A stretch of 64,000 nt of DNA from Coleofasciculus sp. FACHB-1120 (GTDB lineage Bacteria; Cyanobacteriota; Cyanobacteriia; Cyanobacteriales; FACHB-T130), in assembly GCF_014698845.1 (NCBI RefSeq), contig NZ_JACJTV010000001.1, positions 124,001-188,000 of the forward strand, read 5' to 3'. The translations under genes and the position numbers were made by a program. Below, one piece after another: positions 17,310-26,790 of this stretch; positions within the stretch are counted from its first letter, which is position 1; each line of letters starts with the position of its first letter. The notes beneath the pieces are model-generated. The model did no database searches. It saw only the letters and a list, made by a program, of their open reading frames with translations, and had not been told where the DNA came from.

Positions 17310-17789
17310 TTAAAGCTTCTTGAAGTATCTGGCAACTGGGAATAGCTCAAAGCCCACCTTTTCATAGGTGTGATGGGCTGGGGCATGACCCGGATCGCCT
17401 CCAGTTTCAACCATCGCAATAGACATCCCAGCATCTTTCATCCAACCCAGAGCGAATTCTATCAGAACACTACCAATACCGCGACCTTGATAGTCTGGAT
17501 CGACAGCAACCATGTAGATTTCACCCATGCTGTCCTCTGAATGGAGTTTCACAGCTACAAAACCCACAGTAGAACCGGCATCAATAGCAACCCATACATT
17601 CGTGTCTTCCGCAGCACAGACATCCTCGACAGCTTTTTGCTGGCTCACACGCCAATGATTGGGATAGAATGCCCGGTACACATCAGCGTTCATCGCTTTC
17701 TGAATCGAATCAAAGACCGGAGTCCATGCCCGAAGCGAAAGACGAATAACCGCATCAAGGTGGCGAGGGTCGTATGGTTCAATTTGCAT
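17310..17789 (-). CDS. GNAT-family N-acetyltransferase
   Basis: A protein of about 159 residues that should acetylate an amine using acetyl-CoA. The core of the fold is clear: EIYMVAVDPDYQGRGIGSVLIEFALGW contains the V-x-P-x-x-Q/R-G-x-G-I-G acetyl-CoA loop. The C-terminal YEKVGFELFPVARYFKKL matches the usual last strands. The substrate is unknown. The ATG at 17789 is preferred over a GTG two codons upstream. The second hairpin element follows its stop, and the PadR gene lies about 80 bases upstream on the same strand. Confidence 0.88.
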   Translation of the reverse strand: MQIEPYDPRHLDAVIRLSLRAWTPVFDSIQKAMNADVYRAFYPNHWRVSQQKAVEDVCAAEDTNVWVAIDAGSTVGFVAVKLHSEDSMGEIYMVAVDPDYQGRGIGSVLIEFALGWMKDAGMSIAMVETGGDPGHAPAHHTYEKVGFELFPVARYFKKL

Positions 17790-17871
17790 TCCCACATCAA
17801 CTCCAGTTAATGCAAGCTTTATCGAGTATACTACAATACACTACAAGCTCTGGTAGCTTAGCTTTGAATGC

Positions 17872-18450
17872 TTACTGCTCTGCAAGCAGCTTGTAAATCT
17901 CACGCTTTACCTGAACAAGCAGATCGCGTACTCGATTGGCTTGCTCCACATTGCCACTTCGAGCAACTTGGGTGACGGCATCATTCAACTGAGTTAAAGT
18001 ATGCCGCAACTCAATCAATTCAGAAGGCTTACTTTCCGTAAAACTGTCGCGAGCGTTTCTAGAATGAGAGTGCTGGTGGCGATCGCTCAAGAATTGTCTG
18101 CCACTCTCTGTAATCGTATAAACTCGCTTGCCCTCGACCTCCTCACTGGTCAAATAACCGCCTTCTTCCAGCATCTGAAGCGTTGGATAGACAGAGCCTG
18201 GACTAGGGCGGCGAAAGCCACCGCGACGTGCTTCTAACTCTTTCATCAATTCATAACCATGCTGGGGACGCTCAGAGAGAAGCTCCAGCAGAATGAACTT
18301 AATATCGCCGCGACGGGTACGAGGCTCATCTCCCCATCCACCACCAGACGAACCTCTGCCTCCATGTCGCCCACTCATGAAAAATCGATTGCCAAATCCT
18401 TCTCCTGCCCATGCTGGCATGGGAGTACGTGAATGAAATGGTCTGAACAT
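17872..18450 (-). CDS. PadR-family transcriptional regulator with Gly/Arg-rich N-terminus
   Basis: A 192-residue DNA-binding repressor. After a Gly- and Arg-rich leader (about 1-48) comes the winged helix of PadR (about 50-125): IKFILLELLSERPQHGYELM, then GSVYPTLQMLEEGGYL and the wing VYTITESGRQFL. A helical C-terminal dimerisation region (about 140-190) follows. AGGA stands before the ATG. Two palindromic sites lie in its promoter (18480-18525), so it very probably represses itself. Targets beyond itself are not obvious; the efflux pump in the window has its own PadR gene. Confidence 0.92.
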   Translation of the reverse strand: MFRPFHSRTPMPAWAGEGFGNRFFMSGRHGGRGSSGGGWGDEPRTRRGDIKFILLELLSERPQHGYELMKELEARRGGFRRPSPGSVYPTLQMLEEGGYLTSEEVEGKRVYTITESGRQFLSDRHQHSHSRNARDSFTESKPSELIELRHTLTQLNDAVTQVARSGNVEQANRVRDLLVQVKREIYKLLAEQ

Positions 18451-18479
18451 ACTTAGATCCTGGTAAGTTTTGGTTAACG

Positions 18480-18525
18480 TATCGCGATATATCGCTTATT
18501 TTTATAATCTATCGCGATATATCGG
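18480..18525. promoter_or_regulatory. Tandem palindromic operators of the PadR gene
   Basis: GCGATATATCGC (18484-18495) is a perfect 12-base palindrome and CGATATATCG (18515-18524) repeats its core. The two 15-base units TATCGCGATATATCG start exactly 30 bases apart, about three helical turns, placing both on the same DNA face. TTATAAAAAT between them looks like a -10 region on the minus strand, so a bound repressor would cover the promoter. Confidence 0.72.
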
Positions 18526-18842
18526 ATTCGACAACAACAAACCCCTACATTTTTTCTCAGTTACCGATTGCTACAAACAATCGGCTTACAGCAAATTACA
18601 GATGGGTGCGAGCTTCTGATAAGCCATAATCACATACAACCAGGGAAGATGCCAATTTATCAAAAGATTAGTAAGAGTTTCTCAAGCTAGTGCCTCTGGG
18701 ACGATGGTTCTAGGCAGTAGAGCGAGAAAATTTAAACGCAGAGGATGCAAAGGAAGCGCAGAGTAACGCACAGAATTTATCATCCCTTAGCGTAACTTTG
18801 CAAAATCCTTTACGATCTTTGCGTTAATAAACCTTCAATTTT
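18526..18842. other. Intergenic, about 310 bases
   Basis: It contains a small stem CCGATTG/CAATCGG (near 18563) and a direct-repeat-like run of GCAGAG/GCAAAGGAAGCGCAGAG near 18735 of a kind common between cyanobacterial genes. No coding frame is called. Confidence 0.4.
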
Positions 18843-19142
18843 TTATCGCGGCTTTGTTTTCACACTTGTTGGACCATTTACAAGAGTTTGACAAGCTAAG
18901 CGATAGGTTTCTGGCTTTTTCTTCAGTTTGCGATTTTCCACCTCAGTGCGAGGCGAAAGATTTTCCATGCCTTCCACAATTTCCACAATGCAGGTGCCGC
19001 ATTGACCGTAGCCCCCGCAGTTCATCATCTTTCCCCTAAAGGTATAGATATCAATTCCGTTCTGGAGAGCTTTTTCTCTTAAGTTAGCCCCATCCGCTGC
19101 GATCGCTTCTTGATTTTCGTTGACAAATGTAATGTTAGCCAT
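18843..19142 (-). CDS. [2Fe-2S] ferredoxin
   Basis: A 99-residue soluble electron carrier. The cluster ligands read [10 protein letters not shown] followed by a fourth Cys in LACQTLVNG 32 residues later. The spacing C-x5-C-x2-C differs from photosynthetic ferredoxin (C-x4-C-x2-C) and is that of adrenodoxin-like ferredoxins, so it is unlikely to be the main PetF. AAGGCGG directly precedes the ATG. It stands alone between the PadR gene and the TolC gene on the same strand, with spacers over 100 bases. Its partner is unknown. Confidence 0.9.
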   Translation of the reverse strand: MANITFVNENQEAIAADGANLREKALQNGIDIYTFRGKMMNCGGYGQCGTCIVEIVEGMENLSPRTEVENRKLKKKPETYRLACQTLVNGPTSVKTKPR

Positions 19143-19268
19143 CCGCCTTTTAACTCACCTCGCTTCTATTAACAAATCTTAAGAAATTATACAAATTTAG
19201 CAAAGCCAATCTCTACGGAAATGCCAGTAGTGTTTTGAGACACCGTAGAATCGATTCACTTCCCCTGC

Positions 19269-20960
19269 CTATTCGGGCTGATCGAAAAGTTGACTATCTG
19301 GGAGATTGCTAATGTTGCGTTGGAGAGCTGCCAGGGAGCGATTGTAATCCAGAACCGCTGTAAGACGGTTGACTCTAGCACGAGTTAGCTCGGTTTGAGC
19401 GCTAATTACATCTGTCTGGGTGCCAACGCCGGATCTAAATCGTAACTCTGCCAGACGCAAGCTTTCTTCTGCTTGGGTAACGGCAAAAAAGGCAGTTTGA
19501 ATATTCTCGGCATTCGACCTTAAGTTGAAATAAGCTTGTTCTACCTGGAAGCGGATTTGGTTGCGCTGGTCGGCAAATTGAGTTTCAGCGATCGCAATGT
19601 TGGCTTTTTCCTGATTTGCTCTCGCTCTGGCAGCTCCCCCATCGTAAAAATCCCATCGGAATTGTGCCCCCAGCGTTAAACCATCGGCTGGCCCCAAATC
19701 GTCATTTAATACCCCTAAAACGCTGTAGTTGGCAATTAGGTTGACTTGCGGTCTGGTTGCTGCTAGGGCAATACGCCTTTGCTCTTGGCTGATGTTCCGT
19801 CGCGCCAAGAGCTGTTCTAGCTCGGCTCGGTTCTTCACGGCGAGGATAATACTTTGTTCTAGAGTTAGATTCCATTCCCCGGCAACCTCAATTTCGTCTG
19901 CTGCCGCCACCTCAACGGTTTGCCCTAAACTTAAGAGCTGCGTTAACTGTCTGCGGGCAATGCTCTGTTGACTTCGGCTACGAGTGAGATCCTGCACGGC
20001 ATTTGCCAGCTGCACCTGCGCCCGCAGTACGTCAAATCGCGTTCCTAGTCCAGCTTGTTCTAGCAATTGAGCATCCCGGAGACTCCTGGCGGCATCTGTC
20101 ACGGCTGCTTGGGAAATCTCAGTTTGGGAATCGGCTTCTTGCAGATCGTAGTAGGCATTGCTGACATCCAGGCGGAGTTGCTCGGACTGGCGTTCTACTT
20201 CTAACTGATCGAATCGCAGCTGTTCTTCTGCCGCCCGGATACGTGCCCCGCGCCGCCCGGAGGTGTAGAGTTCGTAACTCACTTGCAGGCTGGTGTCAAA
20301 GGATGTCGAGACGGTATTATCGTCATCATTCCCCAAGAATGGGTTTAATGGCGATGACTGTTGTCGCTGATTTTGTAGCTCAGCATTCGGGGAATCTGAC
20401 CGAGTAAAATTTGATTCTACGCCGATTGTTGGAAACTCAGCCGCCCGAAATTCTCGCACGGATGCCCGCGATCGCTCTAGGGTCAGAATCGCTACTTGTA
20501 AATCCCGATTGTTGCGCCGTGCTAGCTCCAAAGCTTGTTGTAGGGTAATTCGTTGGAAGTTTTGGATTTGCACTTCCTCAGATCTGGTAGGAAATTGTAG
20601 GGGATTAGCGCTGGGGTTAAGGTATTCAGGGGGTAGGCTATCCAGAGAGGCGGGTGCCTGTGGCGATTGTGCTGGAGCCGACTGGGAAACACCTGTCTTG
20701 GCTCCCGTTGAGTCTGGAGAGTTAGCTCCATCTCGGCTAACGGCTTCCTTTAGCGTCTGGGAAGAGATTGCGGGAAGCGTTGGGGTAGGGTCACCCGACG
20801 GGGTTCCCTTACTTTCAACTGAAGCCTGATTTGGCTGAGTCAGAGGAGGCTTTTCTTGTGCAACACTCAGTTTTGCACAGCTCATGGCGATCGCTGCACT
20901 TGCACCTACAGCCATGAGACCAGTTCCTACCCGGTGAAACGAATGACTAGAATTTGGCAT
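19269..20960 (-). CDS. TolC-family outer membrane efflux protein
   Basis: The outer-membrane channel of a tripartite exporter. Two repeats of the outer membrane efflux domain are visible: the first from RITLQQALELARRNNRDLQ and the second from LTLEQSIILAVKNRAELEQ, each rich in long Gln/Ala/Glu helices. I place the start at 20960 (MPNSSHSF), which gives a signal peptide (VGTGLMAVGASAAIAMSCA); a GTG 19 codons upstream is also possible. A Pro/Ser/Gln-rich linker (about 35-130) precedes the barrel. It lies beside the PadR gene and the divergent fusion protein and pump, so it probably forms the complex with them. Confidence 0.9.
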   Translation of the reverse strand: MPNSSHSFHRVGTGLMAVGASAAIAMSCAKLSVAQEKPPLTQPNQASVESKGTPSGDPTPTLPAISSQTLKEAVSRDGANSPDSTGAKTGVSQSAPAQSPQAPASLDSLPPEYLNPSANPLQFPTRSEEVQIQNFQRITLQQALELARRNNRDLQVAILTLERSRASVREFRAAEFPTIGVESNFTRSDSPNAELQNQRQQSSPLNPFLGNDDDNTVSTSFDTSLQVSYELYTSGRRGARIRAAEEQLRFDQLEVERQSEQLRLDVSNAYYDLQEADSQTEISQAAVTDAARSLRDAQLLEQAGLGTRFDVLRAQVQLANAVQDLTRSRSQQSIARRQLTQLLSLGQTVEVAAADEIEVAGEWNLTLEQSIILAVKNRAELEQLLARRNISQEQRRIALAATRPQVNLIANYSVLGVLNDDLGPADGLTLGAQFRWDFYDGGAARARANQEKANIAIAETQFADQRNQIRFQVEQAYFNLRSNAENIQTAFFAVTQAEESLRLAELRFRSGVGTQTDVISAQTELTRARVNRLTAVLDYNRSLAALQRNISNLPDSQLFDQPE

Positions 20961-21217
20961 AAGTTTTTGAATTTGGTCTGCGCTGTTAGAAAAACTTCTT
21001 TTCTTTAGCTCAAGCACCTTAAGAAGGATACTGGGTTGCGAATGTGCTTGGCAAACGAATTTTTGTGACTTGGGGCAAGAACCTGAAAATGCAGAACCCT
21101 AAGCTTGATATTGGTGCATTCTGCCAGAAATCATTAACTCGATGCAGCCCTAATGCCGATAGCCATTGTATTTCCCTTCACATGGCTTTGCCATCCGGTT
21201 GCAGTATTCGATGTCTT

Positions 21218-21784
21218 TCAAGTGGCAACGATTCCCGTCTCCACCTCGCTTTGCTCTGAACTTTCCACACAGGGTTGTGTTCGCTCAAATGCCAGTCGTT
21301 CGTTTAACCATTCAATTTCGCTTTGAATCACTGCCATGCATCGGTGCCAAACTTCTGTCTGGTAGGGTTCTGCTGACAGCGGTTCCATTTCTTGGCTTTC
21401 CAGACGCAGCCGACAAACCATCAGGCGATGCTCCAGCAATTTAATCCGTTTTGCGGGTTCTAAGTGACCAAAAAAGAAAAACTTGATCGTGAAGCGAGAG
21501 CGAGCATTCACCCAGCTTTCATGAGGATATTCCATCATTTTGTGCATCCAGCGCTCGCGCCCTTGATCTGTAATGCTGTAAATCTTGCGGAATGAACCCG
21601 CTTCTCCTTCCTCCTCTACCAGCACTGATATTGCACCCCGTTCTTCCAGGCGCTTCAAGAGCGGATATATAGCTCCATAGTTGACGCTGATACAACCACT
21701 CATGAATAGCTCTAATTGCTGTTTTAAGCGGTAGCCATGTAGCGGTTCGCGTTGCAGTAGACCTAAAGTAGCTAATTCCAGCAT
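21218..21784 (-). CDS. PadR-family regulator of the adjacent efflux genes
   Basis: A 188-residue PadR repressor of the AphA-like type with a long C-terminal helical domain. The winged helix is at about 1-85 (LGLLQREPLHGYRLKQQLE, then GAIYPLLKRLEERGAI and IYSITDQGRERW). The C-terminal region (about 95-175) has the long helices seen in ligand-binding PadR proteins. It lies between the TolC gene (same strand) and the divergent fusion protein/pump genes, the usual place for a local repressor induced by the exported compound. I see no operator as clean as that of the other PadR gene. Confidence 0.92.
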   Translation of the reverse strand: MLELATLGLLQREPLHGYRLKQQLELFMSGCISVNYGAIYPLLKRLEERGAISVLVEEEGEAGSFRKIYSITDQGRERWMHKMMEYPHESWVNARSRFTIKFFFFGHLEPAKRIKLLEHRLMVCRLRLESQEMEPLSAEPYQTEVWHRCMAVIQSEIEWLNERLAFERTQPCVESSEQSEVETGIVAT

Positions 21785-22014
21785 TTATATCAAACTGATA
21801 CAATTAATTGTTGCATTTGATTTTAATATATGTAGATATCTATCTGCTGTCTCTTCTGGCTCAATCATCAGACTGAGGTGGGGTAGCAATGACCGCAAGC
21901 CCATTAAGAAAACTATATAAGCCAATCGCGACGCTGTTGAAAGTCCTTTAAGTATCGGTGTCTAAGCGTAGAGCGGTTTGCTATTAATACTAAGTAAAAG
22001 GAGAGGAAACGAAG

Positions 22015-23394
22015 ATGCCCGATCCTGAGTCCCCAAACTCCCCAGCTTCAATTGACGCAGAACAGCCTGCGATCGCAGACGATCGTCAGGCTCTAGAAAA
22101 CGATGAGTCTACGTATCAACCAAGGAAAAGACAGCGTTGGTCTGTGGCGCTGGGAATTATCCTTTTAATTGTCGGTGCAGGTTTTGGTTGGCGGTGGTGG
22201 CATAGCCGTGCTAATGATGCACCGAATGCGACTGCGGCGGCGGCGGGTCAACCTCAAGGAGTTCCTGTCAAGCTATCAACGATAGAAACAGCGACAATTC
22301 AGGAAAGTTCCGAGTTTGTCGGTGCTTTAGAAGCGCAACGTTCAGTGGTATTAAAGCCTGAAATTGACGGACGAGTCAGTCAGATTTTTGTTGCTGAAGG
22401 CGATCGCGTTCCGGCTGGGAAGCCCTTAGTCCAACTCAGCCGCGAAAAGAGACAAGCAGAATTAGCTGGCGTCCTCCAGGCTGTTAACGCCGCCCGCGCC
22501 ACCCGTGCCAATGCCGCGTCGCAAATTAAAGCCTTAGAAGCAGAACGGGCTTCTCGTGTCGCTGAAGTGGAACTACAACAGGAAAACCTCCGCCGCACTT
22601 CTACCCTCGTACAGCAAGGCGCGTTGCCCAGAGCGCAACTAGACCAAGTTACCCGCGATATCCGCGCCGCCCAAGCCGCCTTAAATGCTAGCACCCAAGG
22701 CATTCAAGCAGCAGAAGCCAGCCTTTCCGAAGCGCAAGCAGGGGTTCGGCAAGCTGAAGCTAACGCCAATCTTTCCAACGAAGAACTGAAAGATGCCACA
22801 ATTGTCGCCCCCATCGCTGGCGTTGTCGGACTTATCCCAGTCAAGTTAGGAGACTACGTTAGGAGTGGCGATACGATTGCCACGGTTACTCAAAACCAAG
22901 CGCTAGACCTGCGGTTATCTATCCCGCTAGAACGAGGGCCAGATTTACGCTTGGGGCAGAGAGTTGAAGGGAAGGATTCTCAAGGAAAGGTGCTAGGTAC
23001 AGGTCAAATTAGCTTCATTTCGCCTAGAGTCACTAGCAATTCTCAGAGCATCCAAGCAAAAGCTAGCTTTGACAATTCACAAGGACAACTGCGGGATGGA
23101 CAATTTATCAAAGCTAATCTGATTTGGCAAGAACGTCCGGGAGTTTTAATCCCCACTAGCGCTATTTCTCGCTTGGGTGGAGCAACTTTTGTGTTTGTGG
23201 CGCAAACACAACAACCTCAACCAGGGCAACCAGAACAACCCAAACTTGTGGCTAAGCAAAAACCCGTGAAGTTGGGCGCGATCCAGAAAAATAATTATCA
23301 AGTGCTAGAAGGATTACAACCCGGAGAAAAAGTTATTGTCTCAGGCCTTCAGAATTTATCTGATGGCGCTCCCATTCTTCCTGAGTCTAAGTAA
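22015..23394 (+). CDS. RND efflux periplasmic adaptor (membrane fusion protein)
   Basis: A 459-residue adaptor that links the inner-membrane pump to TolC. It has a cytoplasmic N-terminus, one membrane helix (about 42-62, VALGIILLIVGAGFGW), a barrel-sandwich/lipoyl half starting EFVGALEAQRSVVLKPEIDGRV, a long coiled-coil hairpin rich in Ala/Gln/Glu (about 140-265), and the second lipoyl half VAPIAGVVGLIPVKLGDYV. The ATG has an excellent AAGGAGAGG. The pump gene follows after 109 bases of heptamer repeats. AcrA-type adaptors are often lipoproteins; this one is membrane-anchored instead. Confidence 0.93.
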   Translation: MPDPESPNSPASIDAEQPAIADDRQALENDESTYQPRKRQRWSVALGIILLIVGAGFGWRWWHSRANDAPNATAAAAGQPQGVPVKLSTIETATIQESSEFVGALEAQRSVVLKPEIDGRVSQIFVAEGDRVPAGKPLVQLSREKRQAELAGVLQAVNAARATRANAASQIKALEAERASRVAEVELQQENLRRTSTLVQQGALPRAQLDQVTRDIRAAQAALNASTQGIQAAEASLSEAQAGVRQAEANANLSNEELKDATIVAPIAGVVGLIPVKLGDYVRSGDTIATVTQNQALDLRLSIPLERGPDLRLGQRVEGKDSQGKVLGTGQISFISPRVTSNSQSIQAKASFDNSQGQLRDGQFIKANLIWQERPGVLIPTSAISRLGGATFVFVAQTQQPQPGQPEQPKLVAKQKPVKLGAIQKNNYQVLEGLQPGEKVIVSGLQNLSDGAPILPESK

Positions 23395-23503
23395 TCAGTA
23401 ATGGGTAATAGGTAATGGGTAAGATAATGGAGAATTTTCTTCACTAATCCCTAATATCTAATACTTAATACCCACCGATTACCAATTACAAATTACTAAC
23501 AAT
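23395..23503. repeat. Short tandem repeat spacer of the TAATGGG/TAATACC type
   Basis: The spacer between adaptor and pump is built of degenerate TAATGGG, TAATAGG, TAATCCC and TAATACC heptamers in both orientations, so it can fold back on itself. Similar spacers lie at 38030-38115 and 42995-43140. They are the short tandemly repeated repetitive sequences known from filamentous cyanobacteria. Confidence 0.65.
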
Positions 23504-26500
23504 ATGTTTGCAGATTTTTTCATTAAGCGACCAGTCTTTGCTACAGTCTGCGCCATCGTTATTTTGCTAGTGGGAGGAATTAGTATTCCCACTCTACCTA
23601 TCGCCCAGTTTCCAGAGATTAGCCCGACTCAAATCAACGTTACTGCTAACTACAGCGGAGCTAGTGCTGAAGTCGTAGAAAACGCTGTCACCAACATCCT
23701 AGAAAGGCAAATTAATGGAGTCGAGGGATTAAAATATCTGAGTTCGAGCAGCAGTAACGATGGCACCAGTACAATTACAGCTACCTTTGACTCATCCCGG
23801 AACAAAGATATCGCCGCAGTCGATATTCAAAATCGAGTTTCCGTCGCCCAACCGCAGCTACCACAAGCCGTACAACAAACTGGCGTCACGGTAACAAAAC
23901 AGTCCAGCAACATCCTCTTAGCAATTGGTTTGTACGCCGAAAATAAAGAGTACGACAACATATTTTTAAGCAATTACGCAGACCTCTATTTAACAGATGC
24001 TCTGAAAAGATTAAAAGGCGTTGGTGACGTGCAAATTTTCGGCGAACGCCGATATTCTATGCGTTTATGGCTAGACCCGAATCGGCTTGCTAGTCGCGGT
24101 TTAACGTCTCAAGATGTAGTCAACGCACTCCAAGAACAGAACTTACAAGTCGGTGCTGGGCGAATCGGTCAAGAACCTGCTCCAGAAGGGCAAATGTATC
24201 AAATTGACCTGCGTGCAGTCAGTCGGCTGACAGAAGCTTCTGAATTTGAGGAAATTGTCTTAAAAACGGATACTGATGGCACGCTTGTCAAACTTAAGGA
24301 TGTGGGGAGAGCAGAATTAGGAGCGGAAAATTACAGCTCTTTTCTGCGATTTCGAGGCAATGATGCTGTAGGTTTGGGTATCTTTCAGCTTCCCGGTAGT
24401 AATGCTTTGGATGTTGCCAGAGCAGTGAAAGCAGAAATGGCAAAGCTGGCTACTCGCTTTCCGCCTGGTTTGCAATATCGGGTGGCGTTTGACACAACTT
24501 TGTATGTTGAACAATCGCTCAAAGAAGTAGTTAAAACACTATTTGAAGCGATTGTTTTGGTCGTCTTGGTTATTTTTATTTTCTTGCAAGATTGGCGAAC
24601 AACTCTGATTCCAGCGGTGACAATTCCCATTTCCCTGATAGGAACTTTTGCTTTTATCAAGGTATTCGGGTTTTCGATTAATAGCTTGTCTCTGTTTGGT
24701 ATTACATTAGCTACTGGCTTGGTGGTTGATGATGCGATCGTTGTAGTTGAGGATATCGATCGCTTGATCCAGCAAAAGGGGATGAATCCTCGTGCCGCTG
24801 CAAGTGAAGCGATGCGGGAACTTTTTAGCGCCTTAATTGCAACTTCACTGGTGCTAATGGCGGTGTTTGTTCCAGTTGCATTTTTTCCCGGAACAACGGG
24901 AGCGCTGTACAAGCAATTTGCCTTAACAATTGCTTTTTCAGTTGGTATTTCTACCTTTATTGCTATTACACTAACTCCATCTCTTTCAGCTTTGTTATTG
25001 CGTCAAGGACAAAAGCCTGGAGGATGGCTTGGCTGGATTTTTGACCGAATTAATGGAGCAATCGACTGGACGCGGCGAGGATATAAGCGATCGCTTAACT
25101 TCCTGACACGCTTTCAAGGCTTCGTAGTCGGGTTGTTTATCGTTTCTTTGGGAATAACTGCTTGGCTTTATCTGAGCGTACCTACAGCGTTTCTTCCCGA
25201 AGAAGATCAGGGTTATTTCATCACGCTTGTCCAAGGGCCAGAAGGCGTTTCCCTGCAATACACAGGCGAAGTTATGGATAAGGTAGAAAAAGAAATTCTT
25301 AAAAACCCCGAAGTAGTCGGAACTTTCGTAGTAGGTGGCTTTAGTTTTAGCGGTAATACTTCTAACAATGGGATTATATTTACTACTCTCAAACCTTGGG
25401 AGGAACGCCATAAAAAAGAGCAGTCAGTGCAGGCGATTATTGGCAGTTTGTTTGGTACGCTATCAGGTATCACCGAAGCAAGAGTCTTACCCGTTAATCC
25501 TCCGGCAATTCAAGGTTTGGGCAGTTTTGGCGGCTTCCAATATCAGTTGCAAGACCAACGCGGTAATAGTCCCCTAGAGTCTTTGGTTCAGTCAATGGGT
25601 CAACTATTAGGTCGTGCTAACCAGACACCTGGATTGCAACAAGTATTTAGCACTTTTGCTGCAAATACGCCACAGCTACTAATCGAAGTTGACCGCAACA
25701 AAGCTAAGGCTTTGCAGGTTTCGGTAGACGATATTTTTAATACACTGCAAACATTTTTGGGTTCGCAATATGTAAATGATTTCAATTTACAGCAGCGAAA
25801 TTATCGGGTGTACGTGCAAGCAGACAAACAGTTTCGCTCTAACCCGGAAAATATTGGTAATCTGTATGTCCGCTCCCAACAAAATCAGATGATTCCTTTG
25901 AGCAATTTGGTAAAAATTACTCCAACGACTGGAGCGCAAACTATTAATCACTACAATCTATATCGCTCCATTGAAATCACTGGTTCTGCTGCTCCTGGCT
26001 ATAGCTCAGGACAAGCAATTAAGACAATGGAGCAGGTATCCAAACAGGTTTTACCCGTTGGTTTAGGTTATGAATGGTCGGGGACTTCACTAGAAGAAAT
26101 TGAGTCTGGCGGTCAAGCACCAATAATTTTTGGTTTGGGACTTATTTTTGTGTTCTTAGTGCTGGCTGCTCAGTATGAAAATTATGTTGACCCCTTCATT
26201 ATTCTGCTTTCAGTTCCGCTGGCAATTTTAGGGGCATTGTTAGCTCAATCGATGCGCGGGTTGTCTAATGATGTTTATTGCCAAATTGGTCTAGTAATGT
26301 TGATTGGTTTGGCGAGTAAAAATGCAATTTTAATTGTAGAATTTGCCAACCAACTCCGAGAAAGCGGGATGTCAGTAACTAAGGCGGTGATTGAAGCTTC
26401 CCAAGAGCGTTTGCGACCAATTCTGATGACTACTTTCGCCTTTGTCTTGGGTATTGCTCCTCTGGTAAATCCCGAAGGAGCAGGAGCCGCCAGCCGACGT

Positions 26501-26695
26501 TCTCTGGGAACTGCGATCGCAGGCGGTACCATTGTCTCCACTGTCTTAAGTTTGTTTGTGGTGCCAGTTCTGTATATCGTAATTGTGTCGGCACGCGATC
26601 GCTTGAAAGGTGGTGGGAAAAAATCTGGTGGAAAGTCTCAACCGGCTAAAAAGCCAGAACCGAGTCGAGAAGCTGATATCTTGCACCATCACTAA
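23504..26695 (+). CDS. RND-family (HAE1/AcrB-type) efflux pump
   Basis: A 1063-residue inner-membrane proton antiporter that expels hydrophobic or amphiphilic compounds. The start MFADFFIKRPVFATVCAI is typical of AcrB, the length is normal, and 12 membrane segments with two large periplasmic loops are visible. The proton relay is intact: paired Asp in GLVVDDAIVVVEDI (TM4) and Lys in ASKNAILIVEFA (TM10). The C-terminus is Lys/Pro-rich and ends in three His. It follows the adaptor in one operon and should assemble with the TolC protein at 19269 under control of the PadR protein at 21218. The substrate is unknown. Confidence 0.96.
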   Translation: MFADFFIKRPVFATVCAIVILLVGGISIPTLPIAQFPEISPTQINVTANYSGASAEVVENAVTNILERQINGVEGLKYLSSSSSNDGTSTITATFDSSRNKDIAAVDIQNRVSVAQPQLPQAVQQTGVTVTKQSSNILLAIGLYAENKEYDNIFLSNYADLYLTDALKRLKGVGDVQIFGERRYSMRLWLDPNRLASRGLTSQDVVNALQEQNLQVGAGRIGQEPAPEGQMYQIDLRAVSRLTEASEFEEIVLKTDTDGTLVKLKDVGRAELGAENYSSFLRFRGNDAVGLGIFQLPGSNALDVARAVKAEMAKLATRFPPGLQYRVAFDTTLYVEQSLKEVVKTLFEAIVLVVLVIFIFLQDWRTTLIPAVTIPISLIGTFAFIKVFGFSINSLSLFGITLATGLVVDDAIVVVEDIDRLIQQKGMNPRAAASEAMRELFSALIATSLVLMAVFVPVAFFPGTTGALYKQFALTIAFSVGISTFIAITLTPSLSALLLRQGQKPGGWLGWIFDRINGAIDWTRRGYKRSLNFLTRFQGFVVGLFIVSLGITAWLYLSVPTAFLPEEDQGYFITLVQGPEGVSLQYTGEVMDKVEKEILKNPEVVGTFVVGGFSFSGNTSNNGIIFTTLKPWEERHKKEQSVQAIIGSLFGTLSGITEARVLPVNPPAIQGLGSFGGFQYQLQDQRGNSPLESLVQSMGQLLGRANQTPGLQQVFSTFAANTPQLLIEVDRNKAKALQVSVDDIFNTLQTFLGSQYVNDFNLQQRNYRVYVQADKQFRSNPENIGNLYVRSQQNQMIPLSNLVKITPTTGAQTINHYNLYRSIEITGSAAPGYSSGQAIKTMEQVSKQVLPVGLGYEWSGTSLEEIESGGQAPIIFGLGLIFVFLVLAAQYENYVDPFIILLSVPLAILGALLAQSMRGLSNDVYCQIGLVMLIGLASKNAILIVEFANQLRESGMSVTKAVIEASQERLRPILMTTFAFVLGIAPLVNPEGAGAASRRSLGTAIAGGTIVSTVLSLFVVPVLYIVIVSARDRLKGGGKKSGGKSQPAKKPEPSREADILHHH

Positions 26696-26708
26696 GCGCA
26701 CAAATTCA

Positions 26709-26737
26709 AACTGGCGATCCTTTCTGGATCGCCAGTT
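26709..26737 (+). terminator. Terminator after the RND pump
   Basis: A perfect 12-base stem AACTGGCGATCC / GGATCGCCAGTT with loop TTTCT begins 13 bases after the stop codon and is followed by a loose TTTTATTT. Confidence 0.75.
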
Positions 26738-26790
26738 CTCAGGGAATTTTATTTCCAACTCTAATTTTGCACTGTTATCTTTTCTAGCGA

